DNA of 64,000 nt from CAWJLS01 sp963843755 (lineage in GTDB: Bacteria; Acidobacteriota; Thermoanaerobaculia; Multivoradales; DATKCC01): positions 496,001 through 560,000 of the forward strand of contig CAWJLS010000002.1 of the NCBI GenBank assembly GCA_963843755.1, given 5' to 3'. The notes under the pieces were generated by a model that made no database searches, was not told the origin of the DNA, and worked only from the letters and a program-made list of their open reading frames with translations. The position numbers and the translations under genes are program-made. Within the stretch, counting starts at the first letter, position 1; each line of letters opens with the position of its first letter. Shown here piece by piece: positions 52,858-61,121 of the stretch.

Positions 52858-53927
52858 GACAGGGTTCCTCTCGCAATCGAGCAGTGGGTGGAAACGTCGT
52901 GCGGCCGGAGAGCGCCGGCCTCTCCGGCGATCTCGCGGACGAACTGGAGCACCGGGGCTACCCAGTGCACCCGGCCGTCGGCCGAGGAGCACACGGGGCG
53001 GTCCCGGAAGGGGGTGGAGTGGCGGATCGCCCCGTCCCGCGCCTCGGGAGGCTCCGGGACGAAGAGATCCGAGACCTCGTCGACGCCGGCCCGGTGGGCC
53101 CGCACGACGGCGTGGCGGAGCTCGGCCAGGTCGGGGTAGAACGGGGTGATCGACCGGGCGTGGGCCGGCGAGTCGCCCGCCCAGGCGACACCGCGCCGGA
53201 CCGTGGCGACGGCGGCCGCGTAGGCCGGATGGTCGCGGAGCCCGAGCCGCGCCAGGAGCGCCGCGGCGTTGGCGTTGACCGTGCAGTCGACCGGGTTCGG
53301 CTTCGCCTTCGGGTCGAGCCAGGTGCGGTAGGCGCCCGCCTCGACCCAGGGCCAGCGGGCGGCGGCGGCCCGGTCGTGGAGCCGGTGTGGCTCGAGGACC
53401 CGCTCGACCAGGTCGCACGCTTCAGCCGGTTCCATGCGGCCGGCGGTGAGCAGGACGCCCGTGCAGAGCACCGTGTCGTCGACGTCGGGGGCGAGCCGGG
53501 TCTGCATCCACTCGGGCCGGTCGCCCTCCGGGTAGAAGCGGAATGCGCCGGCCACGTCCCGCCCCCAGCCGCGGGGCCGGTCGGCGGTTCCACCGGTTGC
53601 GGCCGGGACCCGGCACCGTTCGAGGAAGCCCAGGGCCCGGTCGATCGCCTCGACCGTCTCGTCAGTCCGGCCGGCGGCCCGGAGGAGAGGGCACGGCAGC
53701 TCGAGCAGATGGTGGAGGACCAGCGCGGTGACGAAGGCGTTGCAGTCCGGCGCCTCGATGCCGCGCCGCCGGTCGAGCAGCACCCGGGAGGGGAACGCCC
53801 CGTCCGGCCGTTGGCTCGCCAGGACCCGGCCGAGGAGACGTGGGAAGCGCTCGCCGGGTGGGCGTCGCTCCAGGACCGCGGCCACGGGGTCCTGGACCCG
53901 CACGGCGCTCGCGGGCAGAGGGCTCAT
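52854..53927 (-). CDS. Terpenoid-cyclase-like alpha/alpha-toroid protein
   Basis: A 357-residue protein with the helical-repeat pattern of squalene/hopene and other class II terpenoid cyclases: LASQRPDGAFPS near residue 37 and then LAPDVDDTVLCTGVLL, in which DVDDT resembles the catalytic DxDDT of class II diterpene cyclases. It is about half the usual length of such enzymes, lacks recognisable QW motifs, and has no signal peptide. It could be a partial fold or an alpha/alpha-barrel with another activity. It is coupled at both ends (ATGA with the prenyltransferase-like and 1218-residue genes). Confidence 0.55.
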   Translation of the reverse strand: MSPLPASAVRVQDPVAAVLERRPPGERFPRLLGRVLASQRPDGAFPSRVLLDRRRGIEAPDCNAFVTALVLHHLLELPCPLLRAAGRTDETVEAIDRALGFLERCRVPAATGGTADRPRGWGRDVAGAFRFYPEGDRPEWMQTRLAPDVDDTVLCTGVLLTAGRMEPAEACDLVERVLEPHRLHDRAAAARWPWVEAGAYRTWLDPKAKPNPVDCTVNANAAALLARLGLRDHPAYAAAVATVRRGVAWAGDSPAHARSITPFYPDLAELRHAVVRAHRAGVDEVSDLFVPEPPEARDGAIRHSTPFRDRPVCSSADGRVHWVAPVLQFVREIAGEAGALRPHDVSTHCSIARGTLS

Positions 53928-55078
53928 CGCCGGCCTCCCGCCGCTGCGGCCAGGGGAGCTCCGTCCAGCCGCATGGGCCGTGTAGGCCGGGCGGGCCGTG
54001 CCGGATCGATGGACTCCGACAGGTCCTCCTTCCGGACCGCCGGCGGAGCCAGCCCCCAGGTGGCCACCGGCGGCCGTGCCCGGTCGGCCGTCACGGTGGC
54101 GCCGAAGACGCCGTGGCTGGTGACGAACCCGCGGCGGGAGGCCAGCGGCTCACTGATCCGTTCGTAGAGCGCGAGGCTCCAGCCTCGGCTGCGACCGAGG
54201 GCGAGGATCGCGCGGCGGATCTTGCCGTCGCCGCCGAACAGGGCATTGGCGAAGGTGTAGAGGGTGAAGGCGACCGGCCGCGCAAGGGGTGCTCCGGTGC
54301 CGCTAGCGGGCTCCACCTCCAGGGCGTAGCTGAAGCCCCAGTCGCAGCGGGCCGGGAGCTCGTGCCGGAGCGGCAGGCAGGTCGCCTCGCGCAGCAGGTC
54401 GAGGATCTCCGATGTCCGGTCGGCGAGCCCGACGCGCTCGGCCAGCAGCGCCACCTCGCTCGGGTGGAGGGAGGTGAGGTCGTAGTAGAGCTCGATCCGG
54501 CCTACCGGGCCCAGCGGGTCGGCCGCGCCGGTCAGATCGAGCCCGACCATGCGCAGGGTCGGGACGCGGGTCGGCAGGGGCGCCGGCCGGTCCAGCAGGG
54601 TGCCCTCCCAGGGGCGCCAGAGCGACGCGCTGCCGGGCGGCACCTCGGTATAGAGCTTGAACCGGGTCCGGTCGGCGGTGTGGCGGCCGGAGAGCCAGGC
54701 GCCGTAGCGGAGCGCCTCCCGGGCGCCGGTCTGGATGCGCCGGAGCGGATCGAGCAGCGTGGTGGCGAGCTCCGGCGGCACGGCCGCGCCCAGGCCGCGG
54801 GCGGCGCCGAGGGTGCGGTGCCAGCGGTCGGCGTCGCCTGGGAGCTCCGCGGTGTAACGCACCCCCGGGACGCCCGGCACGAAGCCGAGCTCGACCGGAT
54901 AGCCGTCCCGGGACAGCACGCTGCCGCTCCAGGAGTCCGCCGGGCTGCCGTGGTCGTCCCGGTCGTTTCCCCAGCCGAAGAGGGTGCCGAGGGTGGCGGC
55001 GGCCGCGTGGGCGGCGGCCGGTTCGCACGCGGCGGCGACGGCGAGGGCCCGTTCGAGCCGTACCCGTCCGCACGTCAT
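53924..55078 (-). CDS. Possible ABBA/DMATS-type aromatic prenyltransferase
   Basis: A 384-residue cytosolic protein. The segment SGSVLSRDGYPVELGFVPGVPGVRYTAELPG resembles the substrate-binding strand of DMATS prenyltransferases (DDHTPxELS... RxxxE). RFKLYTEVPPG, GRIELYYDLTSL and FTLYTFANALFG recur at intervals that would suit the repeated ABBA strands. I saw no clear diphosphate-binding Arg/Lys set by eye. Its neighbour is terpenoid-cyclase-like, which is consistent with prenyl chemistry. An alternative is a purely structural beta-barrel. It is coupled by ATGA to the 443-residue gene upstream and to the cyclase-like gene downstream. Confidence 0.4.
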   Translation of the reverse strand: MTCGRVRLERALAVAAACEPAAAHAAAATLGTLFGWGNDRDDHGSPADSWSGSVLSRDGYPVELGFVPGVPGVRYTAELPGDADRWHRTLGAARGLGAAVPPELATTLLDPLRRIQTGAREALRYGAWLSGRHTADRTRFKLYTEVPPGSASLWRPWEGTLLDRPAPLPTRVPTLRMVGLDLTGAADPLGPVGRIELYYDLTSLHPSEVALLAERVGLADRTSEILDLLREATCLPLRHELPARCDWGFSYALEVEPASGTGAPLARPVAFTLYTFANALFGGDGKIRRAILALGRSRGWSLALYERISEPLASRRGFVTSHGVFGATVTADRARPPVATWGLAPPAVRKEDLSESIDPARPARPTRPMRLDGAPLAAAAGGRR

Positions 55079-56406
55079 CTCGTCCCCCGGCCGGGATCGC
55101 CTTCCGAAGGGGCTTTGGCCTGGACCGTCTCGTGATCCGGTGCGCCGGTGCCCGTGCGGGTGTTTGTCCTGTCGGTGGAGGGGGGCAGCCGGGCGGGCAG
55201 CACTGCCTGGTGGCTGGTCTCGGTGGCTTCGGCGGTCCAGCCGAACGAGCCGTCGAGGCGCACGTAGCGCGCCTGCCAGACGAAGGTTCCCGACCGGCCC
55301 AGAGGCACCTGGAAGCTCCAGTAGCGGGACGGCACGCCCCGCCAGAAGAACTGCAGGGCCTCCGACGGCTCGACGGCATGGACCGAGCGCAGCTCGACCA
55401 CCACCAGTGCGTAGGTGTGCCAGTCGACCAGGCCGGGATCGACCTCCACCGTCCACCAGAGCGGCGCGTCGCCGATCCCGATGGTGGCTTCGGGGACCAG
55501 GGTCTCCGGAATCCGCTCCTGGTTGCCGTTGGTGAAGACCGTGATGCCCTGGTAGCGGGTCAGTGCCCGGGCCGGGTCGATGGCGTCGAAGGTGAAGCTG
55601 TGGCTCGGCTGGGTGCTCGAGAGGGTGGTGGTGCCGGACTCGCCTTCGATCCGCCAGCCGACGCCGTCCTCCAGGTGCCCCACCGTGAGCTGCACGACCT
55701 GAACGGGTCCGGCAGCATCAGAGGTCTCGGCAGGTTGGGCCGGCCGGCCTGTCCCCGCCTGGCCCTCCTGGGCGAGCCCGACGGCCTCGAACGTCACCGT
55801 CTTGCGGACGAGCGGGTCGGCCACCGGGATGAGAATGCTGTCGGCCGAGAGCTTCGGGGAGCGGTAGTTGCCGTCGGTGAGCCGGTAGTCGAGGGTGAAG
55901 TCGATCGGCTCGCCGGTGGGGTAGTCCTCGCCGGCGTAGACGATGAAGAAGGGGGTGGCCTTGGTCAGCCGGAAGCTCTTGGGGTTGCCGGAGACGTCGA
56001 CGAACGCCCCGTCAACGGCCGTGATCGTCTGGTATGGCAGGGAGTGGCCGTCGAACAGCCGCGCCCCGAGATCGATCGACTGGCTCAGGTCGATCGGCTC
56101 GGTCGAACCGTTCGACTTCGCCGGGTCGGCGCTCTCGGGCACCGGGATCGGCGGTGAGTCGAACGGTGGGCGCTCGCCCTCGAAGACGGTGCGCAGGCGG
56201 AGGCTGCGGCCCTCCCCGGCGGGCTCCGGCGTCCAGGTGAGCGCACCCGGCTCGAAGACGTGGTCCGGCCGCCGTTCGGCGTCCGCGTGGTGCTCGATGC
56301 CCTCGGGCTTCCCCGGCGGGGCCGAGGCGTGGGGGTGAACCCACGCCTCGACCCGCAGAACGGGGAGTTGCTCGAAGGTCGAGCGGTCGATGGTGAAGGT
56401 CGCCAT
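55075..56406 (-). CDS. Beta-module protein B of the operon
   Basis: A 443-residue protein without a signal peptide, opening MATFTIDRSTFEQLPVLRVEAWV. Its last 130 residues contain the shared module: WTVEVDPGLVDWHTYALVVVELRSV, WSFQVPLGRSGTFVWQARYVRLDGS and HQAVLPARL. Upstream lie two more beta-rich blocks (DFTLDYRLTDGNYRSPKL, VRKTVTFEAVGL). A low-complexity linker (ADPAKSNGSTEPIDLSQSIDLG) has a nine-base DNA period. It is 36 bases from the 749-residue gene and coupled to the prenyltransferase-like gene. Function unknown; probably a binding or assembly protein. Confidence 0.7.
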   Translation of the reverse strand: MATFTIDRSTFEQLPVLRVEAWVHPHASAPPGKPEGIEHHADAERRPDHVFEPGALTWTPEPAGEGRSLRLRTVFEGERPPFDSPPIPVPESADPAKSNGSTEPIDLSQSIDLGARLFDGHSLPYQTITAVDGAFVDVSGNPKSFRLTKATPFFIVYAGEDYPTGEPIDFTLDYRLTDGNYRSPKLSADSILIPVADPLVRKTVTFEAVGLAQEGQAGTGRPAQPAETSDAAGPVQVVQLTVGHLEDGVGWRIEGESGTTTLSSTQPSHSFTFDAIDPARALTRYQGITVFTNGNQERIPETLVPEATIGIGDAPLWWTVEVDPGLVDWHTYALVVVELRSVHAVEPSEALQFFWRGVPSRYWSFQVPLGRSGTFVWQARYVRLDGSFGWTAEATETSHQAVLPARLPPSTDRTNTRTGTGAPDHETVQAKAPSEGDPGRGTR

Positions 56407-56442
56407 GGACGCTCCTCGGATCGATCGCGTCGATCGATCGAG

Positions 56443-58692
56443 TCACGCAACGGCCGGAGCGGCCATTTCGACGCGCAGGATCGTCGGAGCCGGCGAGCTC
56501 GTCAGCCCGTCGGTGCCGGCGTTCGAGGGCAGCACCACGCGCTGGGAGTCGCCTTCGACCTGCTGGACGTCCGCGGTCGAGCCGTCGGAGTAGTAGTAGG
56601 TCGCCCGGTAGTAGTAGACCGCCTGGCCGCTGACCGGGTAGTTGAAGTTGTAGTACTGGACCGGGATCTCGGCGGTCGTGACGTTGCCGTCCTCGTCCGT
56701 GGCCGGCCGGAAGACGAAGGTCTCGAGCTGAGTCCGGTTCTCGGAGGCCGCCACCAAGTCCTCGGACGGGTCACCCTCGATCCTGTACATGTCGACCTTG
56801 ACCTGCTGGATCTTGTTGGCCTCCCACTGGACCTGAGACGGGTCGATGACGACGCTGAAGACCTCGTCCGCGGCGCTCAGGTTGAGGAAGGGGTTCTGCT
56901 GGACGAAGATGTTGGACAGACGGCGCTGCTTGCCCGCGCTGGTGATCAGGAAGCCGTTGTAGCGGACCGAGCTTCCGTTCGGGTTGCCGACGACGGACAG
57001 GATCCAGTTGGTGCCCTGCTCGAACGCCAGGTTCGTGTCCGGTGCGAAGTTCCAGGTGTTGGCGTCGTTGAGGTCGTTGGTGTTGTCGTCGTAGGTGCCT
57101 TCGAGCTGGACCTGGACGATCTTCTCCGTGGCGTTGGCCGGGTTGAGCACCGCCACGTAGAGCGTCCGGTTCTGGAACGGCGAGGTGACGGTGACCGCCG
57201 CCCGGTTGTTCGGCGGGAAGGCCGTGATCGGGTCGACCCGGTAGCGCACACCGTTCTTCATCACGTAGGTGAGCGCGTAGTTGTACTCGTTCGTGCTCGG
57301 CAAGAACGTCGTGCTCTTGAAGACGATCTGCGACGCGTTGTCGGTCATCCGCTTCTGCTGCGCGACGTTGGGCTGATCGCCGGGCGTGGCGAAGTAGAAG
57401 TCGATCAGCACGAAGTCGACCTCGGCGAAGTCGATGTTGCTGCCGACGAAGGTGGCCTTCTGGGTGCCGAGGGCGGCGACCGGCAGGACGACCTCGGTGG
57501 CGGCCGACGGGATCGGGTCGGAGGTGAAGGTCTTGGTCGGCTCGTCGGTAAACTTGACGACGTAGCGGTACTCGTAGTCGGGATCGAAGGTGCCGCCGGA
57601 GACGGCGCCGTCCACGTCCAGGGTCCAGCTCGACGGCTGGCCGGACTCGAACAGGTGGGACTTGGTCGAGCCGTCGTACATCACGTCGACCTGGACCGAG
57701 TCGATGGCGTTGGCCCCGAGGTCGTCCAGGATGTTGAAGTTGACGATCAGGCGGCGGTTGTCCACCTCGCTGTAGTGGAGCTTCCACTCCTCCTGGGTGA
57801 ACTTGGGCAGGAACTGGGTCGGAGTGAACGCCCAGGCGATCACCTGGTTCTCGGTGTAGGTGCGCTCGAACGAGGCGGTGGCGGAGAGGGAGAACTGGTC
57901 GGCGTTGTTGTCGCCGATCGAGCGCATGGCGTCGTCGACCGCCTTGTTGACCAGGCTCTCGAGGGTCACCCAGGCCCAGTCGTTGACCCGCTGCTGGAGC
58001 TCGCCCGACGGCTTCGAGATGCCCCAGGTCAGCTCGACGTCACCGGCGCCCGACTGCCGCAGCTCCTGCTTGATCGTCTCGCGGCGCGAGGTGACCTTGC
58101 CCCAGACGTTCTTGTCGACGTCGACTTCCTTTTCGTACTCGAAGGCGAGCTGGGAGTTGTAGGTCACCTTCGCGGTCACCGCCCGCAGGCGGGCGAGCGC
58201 GGTGACGTCGAAGTCGATCCGGAAGGGGGAGACCGAGCCGCTGTCGGGGCCGAACGCGTTCTTGAAGGTGTTGACCTCTTCCTGGGTCGCGAGGGTGATG
58301 ACGAACGCCGAGCGGTTGGTGCCGGCGAGCGACGGGGTGACGTTGAGGACCTTCTCCTCGCCGGAGAGCTGGTAGTAGAAGTAGGCCTCCGCCATCTGCC
58401 AGTCGAGCTGGCCGAGCGCGATGTCGCGGCCGAGGTTCTGGTAGACCGCCTCGAGCGCCTCCGGCGAGACGATCAGCTCCGCGGTGAAGGTGCAGGTGCC
58501 GGCGGCGCCCTGCTGGGTCTTGTACTGGACGAGGGTGAACTCGGCGACGGACTGGCCGTCGACGATGGTCCGGGCGAAGCGCGGCTCCGGGACGATGTAC
58601 CACTTGTTGAGGTCTTCGTCGTCCTGGTAGACGGTGACCTCTTTGCGGTTGTCGTCGTACTTGAAGACGCGCGACTCGAGCATGTTGAGCAT
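56443..58692 (-). CDS. Beta-module protein C, first gene of the operon
   Basis: A 749-residue protein starting MLNMLESRVFKYDDN with AGGGGAG about eight bases upstream. It has no signal peptide or membrane segment. The N-terminal 300 residues form a separate domain (WYIVPEPRFARTIVDGQSVAEF, ELIVSPEALEAVYQNLG). From about 340 onward beta-rich modules repeat, the last being FSVVIDPSQVQWEANKIQQVKVDMYRIEG, YYNFNYPVSGQAVYYYRATYYYSDGS and RVVLPSNAG. It follows the anti-sigma gene after 298 bases, which likely hold the operon promoter. I recognise no family. Confidence 0.75.
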   Translation of the reverse strand: MLNMLESRVFKYDDNRKEVTVYQDDEDLNKWYIVPEPRFARTIVDGQSVAEFTLVQYKTQQGAAGTCTFTAELIVSPEALEAVYQNLGRDIALGQLDWQMAEAYFYYQLSGEEKVLNVTPSLAGTNRSAFVITLATQEEVNTFKNAFGPDSGSVSPFRIDFDVTALARLRAVTAKVTYNSQLAFEYEKEVDVDKNVWGKVTSRRETIKQELRQSGAGDVELTWGISKPSGELQQRVNDWAWVTLESLVNKAVDDAMRSIGDNNADQFSLSATASFERTYTENQVIAWAFTPTQFLPKFTQEEWKLHYSEVDNRRLIVNFNILDDLGANAIDSVQVDVMYDGSTKSHLFESGQPSSWTLDVDGAVSGGTFDPDYEYRYVVKFTDEPTKTFTSDPIPSAATEVVLPVAALGTQKATFVGSNIDFAEVDFVLIDFYFATPGDQPNVAQQKRMTDNASQIVFKSTTFLPSTNEYNYALTYVMKNGVRYRVDPITAFPPNNRAAVTVTSPFQNRTLYVAVLNPANATEKIVQVQLEGTYDDNTNDLNDANTWNFAPDTNLAFEQGTNWILSVVGNPNGSSVRYNGFLITSAGKQRRLSNIFVQQNPFLNLSAADEVFSVVIDPSQVQWEANKIQQVKVDMYRIEGDPSEDLVAASENRTQLETFVFRPATDEDGNVTTAEIPVQYYNFNYPVSGQAVYYYRATYYYSDGSTADVQQVEGDSQRVVLPSNAGTDGLTSSPAPTILRVEMAAPAVA

Positions 58693-58990
58693 CGGGCTAC
58701 TCCCCTGGCCGGCGTTCGACCGGCCGATCGAAATGGTTCGAGGTGGACGGCGGAGCCCGTGCTCGGCTCCCCGGGTCCCTGTCCGACCGGGGGTCGAGGG
58801 CGGGGGCGAGTGGGAGGCTCCGGGCGACTCCCTTTCGGTTCACCCTCGCTAGTGGAACGAGGGCGCGCGCTATCGCACCCCGATCGCGAATCGGTTGCGA
58901 ATCGGCGACCGGCCGAGGGTCCGGCCGGGCCGGACGGTCACGGGGGGAGGGGAGGTGCGGAGTCTGGCGGAGGAGTCGGGGGAGACGACG
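58693..58990. promoter_or_regulatory. Likely promoter region of the module operon
   Basis: About 298 bases without a gene between the anti-sigma factor and the 749-residue gene. Two exact copies of GCGAATCGG (58886-58894 and 58897-58905), eleven bases apart, could be a binding site for the linked ECF sigma factor or another regulator. I could not place -35/-10 boxes with confidence. Confidence 0.4.
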
Positions 58991-59839
58991 TCAGGCGACG
59001 TCGAAGGGGTAGCTCTCGAGGGGGACGGCGTCGCCCTCCGCCGTCAGGCCGACGACGTGCAGGTCGTAGGAGCCGGGCGGGAAGAAGGTCGGCGGGAAGG
59101 TGGCCATGAGCGCCTCGAAGGCGTTCGGTACGAGGCCGGAGCGCTGCCAGGTCACCGTGCCGTCGGCGGCGATCACCTGGATCCGATAGCTGGTGAAGCG
59201 TGGGTCGTCCAGGATGTAGACGGCGAGGGCGAACGGGCCGTCGAGGCTGGAGGAGTCGATCGCCGGCCGGGTCGCCTCGCCCGATCCGGAGGGGCCGCGG
59301 ACCTCGGAGAGGAGGACCACCGAGCCGACGGCGGCCGGCAGGGACCGTTCGAGGGCGGCGATGCGGTCGGTCTCGCGGACGTCGTCCGTCACCGCTCCGA
59401 CCCGGGTGCCGGGATGCGTTTGCGTGCCGGCTCCGCCGGATTCATCGGCCGGCGAGGTCGCGGCGAGGGTGGCGCGGAGGGCGCGGTTCTCCGAGGCGAG
59501 CCAGACGGCGTAGCCGGCGAGGAGCCCGGTGACCACCAGCAACACGGCGGCGGCGGCCCAGGCCCGGCGGGCCGTCGACCGCCCGGCGGCCGGGCCGGCG
59601 CCCGGCGAGGCGGCCGGCCGGAACCGCGCGACCGAGCTCTTGCGGGTCGCGATCCGCGCCGCCTCTTCGCTCGCCACCTGGCGCACCCCGCGGGCGAGAC
59701 CGCGAATCGCCACCAGGTCGTCCTGGCAGGCGGCGCAGTCGACGACGTGCTCCTCGAGCTCCTCCTCCGTGGCCTGCGGCAGGCTGCCCTGCACGTAGCG
59801 CTCGAGGAGGGCGTCCCGCTCGATCAGTGGGTGATCCAT
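58991..59839 (-). CDS. Membrane-bound zinc-finger anti-sigma factor
   Basis: A 282-residue protein with an N-terminal zf-HC2 type motif (EEHVVDCAACQDDL; His-x3-Cys-x2-Cys, about residues 30-43), a single membrane helix (AWAAAAVLLVVTGLLAGYAVWLA, about 95-117), then an extracytoplasmic beta-sandwich (FALAVYILDDPRFTSYRIQVI, PPGSYDLHVVGLTAEGDAV). I chose the ATG at 59839 because GAGGA stands about eight bases upstream; an ATG at 59857 is possible. It follows the ECF sigma gene by 20 bases and should bind that sigma factor at the membrane until a signal reaches its outer domain. Confidence 0.85.
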   Translation of the reverse strand: MDHPLIERDALLERYVQGSLPQATEEELEEHVVDCAACQDDLVAIRGLARGVRQVASEEAARIATRKSSVARFRPAASPGAGPAAGRSTARRAWAAAAVLLVVTGLLAGYAVWLASENRALRATLAATSPADESGGAGTQTHPGTRVGAVTDDVRETDRIAALERSLPAAVGSVVLLSEVRGPSGSGEATRPAIDSSSLDGPFALAVYILDDPRFTSYRIQVIAADGTVTWQRSGLVPNAFEALMATFPPTFFPPGSYDLHVVGLTAEGDAVPLESYPFDVA

Positions 59840-59859
59840 GGATGTCCTCGCGTTCATGC

Positions 59860-60597
59860 TTACCACGAATCGAACAGACACGCGATCGTCGTCAAGGTGA
59901 GAAGGAGCACGACGCTCAGTACCTTCCGAGCCGTCGAGCCGTTGCTCGGCCGTGGGTCGGGAAGGTGTTCGAGCCGCTCCTCGTAGAGCACGCGGTAGCG
60001 CTGGCGGGCACGGTAGAGCACCCGGTTGAGCTGCAGGTTGTCGAGCCCCAGGTCTTCGGCGATCCGGCCCCGGTCCTCCTCCGCCAGGTAGAACCGGAAG
60101 AGGACCTCCCGGTCCCGGTCGTTGGCGAGGTCGGCGAGCACCCGGCGCACCAGGGTCGCGTTCTCACGTTGGAGCAGGGTGCCGAGGGGGCTGGTGCGTC
60201 GCTCGACCGCCCGGTCGACAGCGTCCGTGTTCGGCTCGGTCTTGCGCCGGCCCCGCTTGCGCCGGGCGTCGAGGCTCAGGTTGCGCGCGATCTGCGCCAG
60301 GAAGGCCGGCAGCTTGGCGTGCTCCCGGAGCTCGCCCCGCCGCAGCTTCTCGATCGCCAGCCGGAAGGTCTCCTGGAACAGGTCGTCGACCTCGCCACGC
60401 CAGGAGCTGTGGCGGTCGAGGACCAGGGCGATGCCGCGGCCGTAGCGGTCGACCAGATCCTCCTCGGCCTGGCGGTCGCCGGCCTCGATCCGCCGGACCA
60501 GCCGCGCCTCGGGGCACGCCTCCTCCGGCGGCTGGATCGCCGCGCCGGACGCTCCGGTGCCCGCGACCGGGGTCGCACCCTGGGACTTGGAAAACAT
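59860..60597 (-). CDS. ECF sigma factor with hydrophobic C-terminal tail
   Basis: A 245-residue sigma-70 family protein. Region 2 is in RIEAGDRQAEEDLVDRYGRGIAL and VDDLFQETFRLAIEKL with LAQIARNLSLDARRKRGR. Region 4 is DRDREVLFRFYLAEEDRGRIAEDLGLDNLQLNRVLYRARQRYRV. After it a tail of about 35 residues ends in VLSVVLLLTLTTIACLF, a likely membrane helix, which is rare among ECF sigma factors. I chose the ATG at 60597; the frame extends to 60675 without family sequence. It lies in the order TPR-CHAT, small beta protein, sigma, anti-sigma and should read promoters for the downstream operon. Confidence 0.88.
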   Translation of the reverse strand: MFSKSQGATPVAGTGASGAAIQPPEEACPEARLVRRIEAGDRQAEEDLVDRYGRGIALVLDRHSSWRGEVDDLFQETFRLAIEKLRRGELREHAKLPAFLAQIARNLSLDARRKRGRRKTEPNTDAVDRAVERRTSPLGTLLQRENATLVRRVLADLANDRDREVLFRFYLAEEDRGRIAEDLGLDNLQLNRVLYRARQRYRVLYEERLEHLPDPRPSNGSTARKVLSVVLLLTLTTIACLFDSW

Positions 60598-60619
60598 GGC
60601 GATCGGTGGGCTCTCTCTT

Positions 60620-61048
60620 CTACCCCCAGGGGACCGGGTCCGGCTCGTCCGGGTTGTCGTCCGCTCCCCAGGCACCGACCTGATCCGGATCGCCGACCAC
60701 CACGAGGCCGTAAGGGGCCCGGTAGAGGGTGCCGTTCGTGCGCCGGGTCTGGTAGAGCGAGAGCACGATGGTCATCTTCACGCCGTCGACATCGCGCGAC
60801 TCGAACTCGAGCCGTCCGCCACGGAAGTGGAAGTAGGCCGGTTCTTCGATGGCGGGAAACCGCCGGGTGCCGTCCTCGGCGAAGATCGAGACCCCGACCC
60901 GGTCCCCGTCGACCGGCGGCGCGAAATGGTGCCCGGTGCCGATGTACAGGGTGTCGCCGGAGCGCACGACGTCGCCCACGCCGCTGCCGTTGCGGATCGT
61001 GTAGTGGCCGACGAAGGAGTGGATGCTCTTGCCACCTGAATCGATCAT
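60620..61048 (-). CDS. Small beta-rich protein between CHAT and sigma genes
   Basis: A 142-residue protein with no signal peptide or membrane helix. GGGAG lies about ten bases before the ATG at 61048. It is a string of short strands (HSFVGHYTIRNGSGVGDVV, RVGVSIFAEDG, PAYFHFRGGRLEFESRD, KMTIVLSLYQT) ending in an acidic Pro-rich tail (GADDNPDEPDPVPWG). I recognise no family. Its place between a TPR-CHAT protease and an ECF sigma factor suggests a regulator or substrate of the protease, but this is inference. It is 73 bases from the CHAT gene. Confidence 0.7.
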   Translation of the reverse strand: MIDSGGKSIHSFVGHYTIRNGSGVGDVVRSGDTLYIGTGHHFAPPVDGDRVGVSIFAEDGTRRFPAIEEPAYFHFRGGRLEFESRDVDGVKMTIVLSLYQTRRTNGTLYRAPYGLVVVGDPDQVGAWGADDNPDEPDPVPWG

Positions 61049-61121
61049 GGACTGGTCTCCCGTTGTTGCTCGTCCGTGGTGCTGCCGCGTGTTCGAAGAC
61101 GCGATTCGGTCTGAGAGCTTG

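Noticed and set aside
49135..53139. A 1334-residue plus-strand open frame antisense to the 1218-residue gene
   Set aside because: It consists of Val/Glu/Arg/Asp-rich shadow sequence without folds; the minus strand has ribosome sites, coupled starts and real domains.
48177..58692. A phage tail or type VI secretion reading of the beta-module operon
   Set aside because: No sheath, tube, baseplate, VgrG, PAAR, ClpV or terminase-like gene was recognised; the beta-rich modules alone are not enough.
56260..59109. A 949-residue plus-strand open frame over the module operon
   Set aside because: Shadow of the 749-residue and anti-sigma genes; low complexity and no conserved motif.
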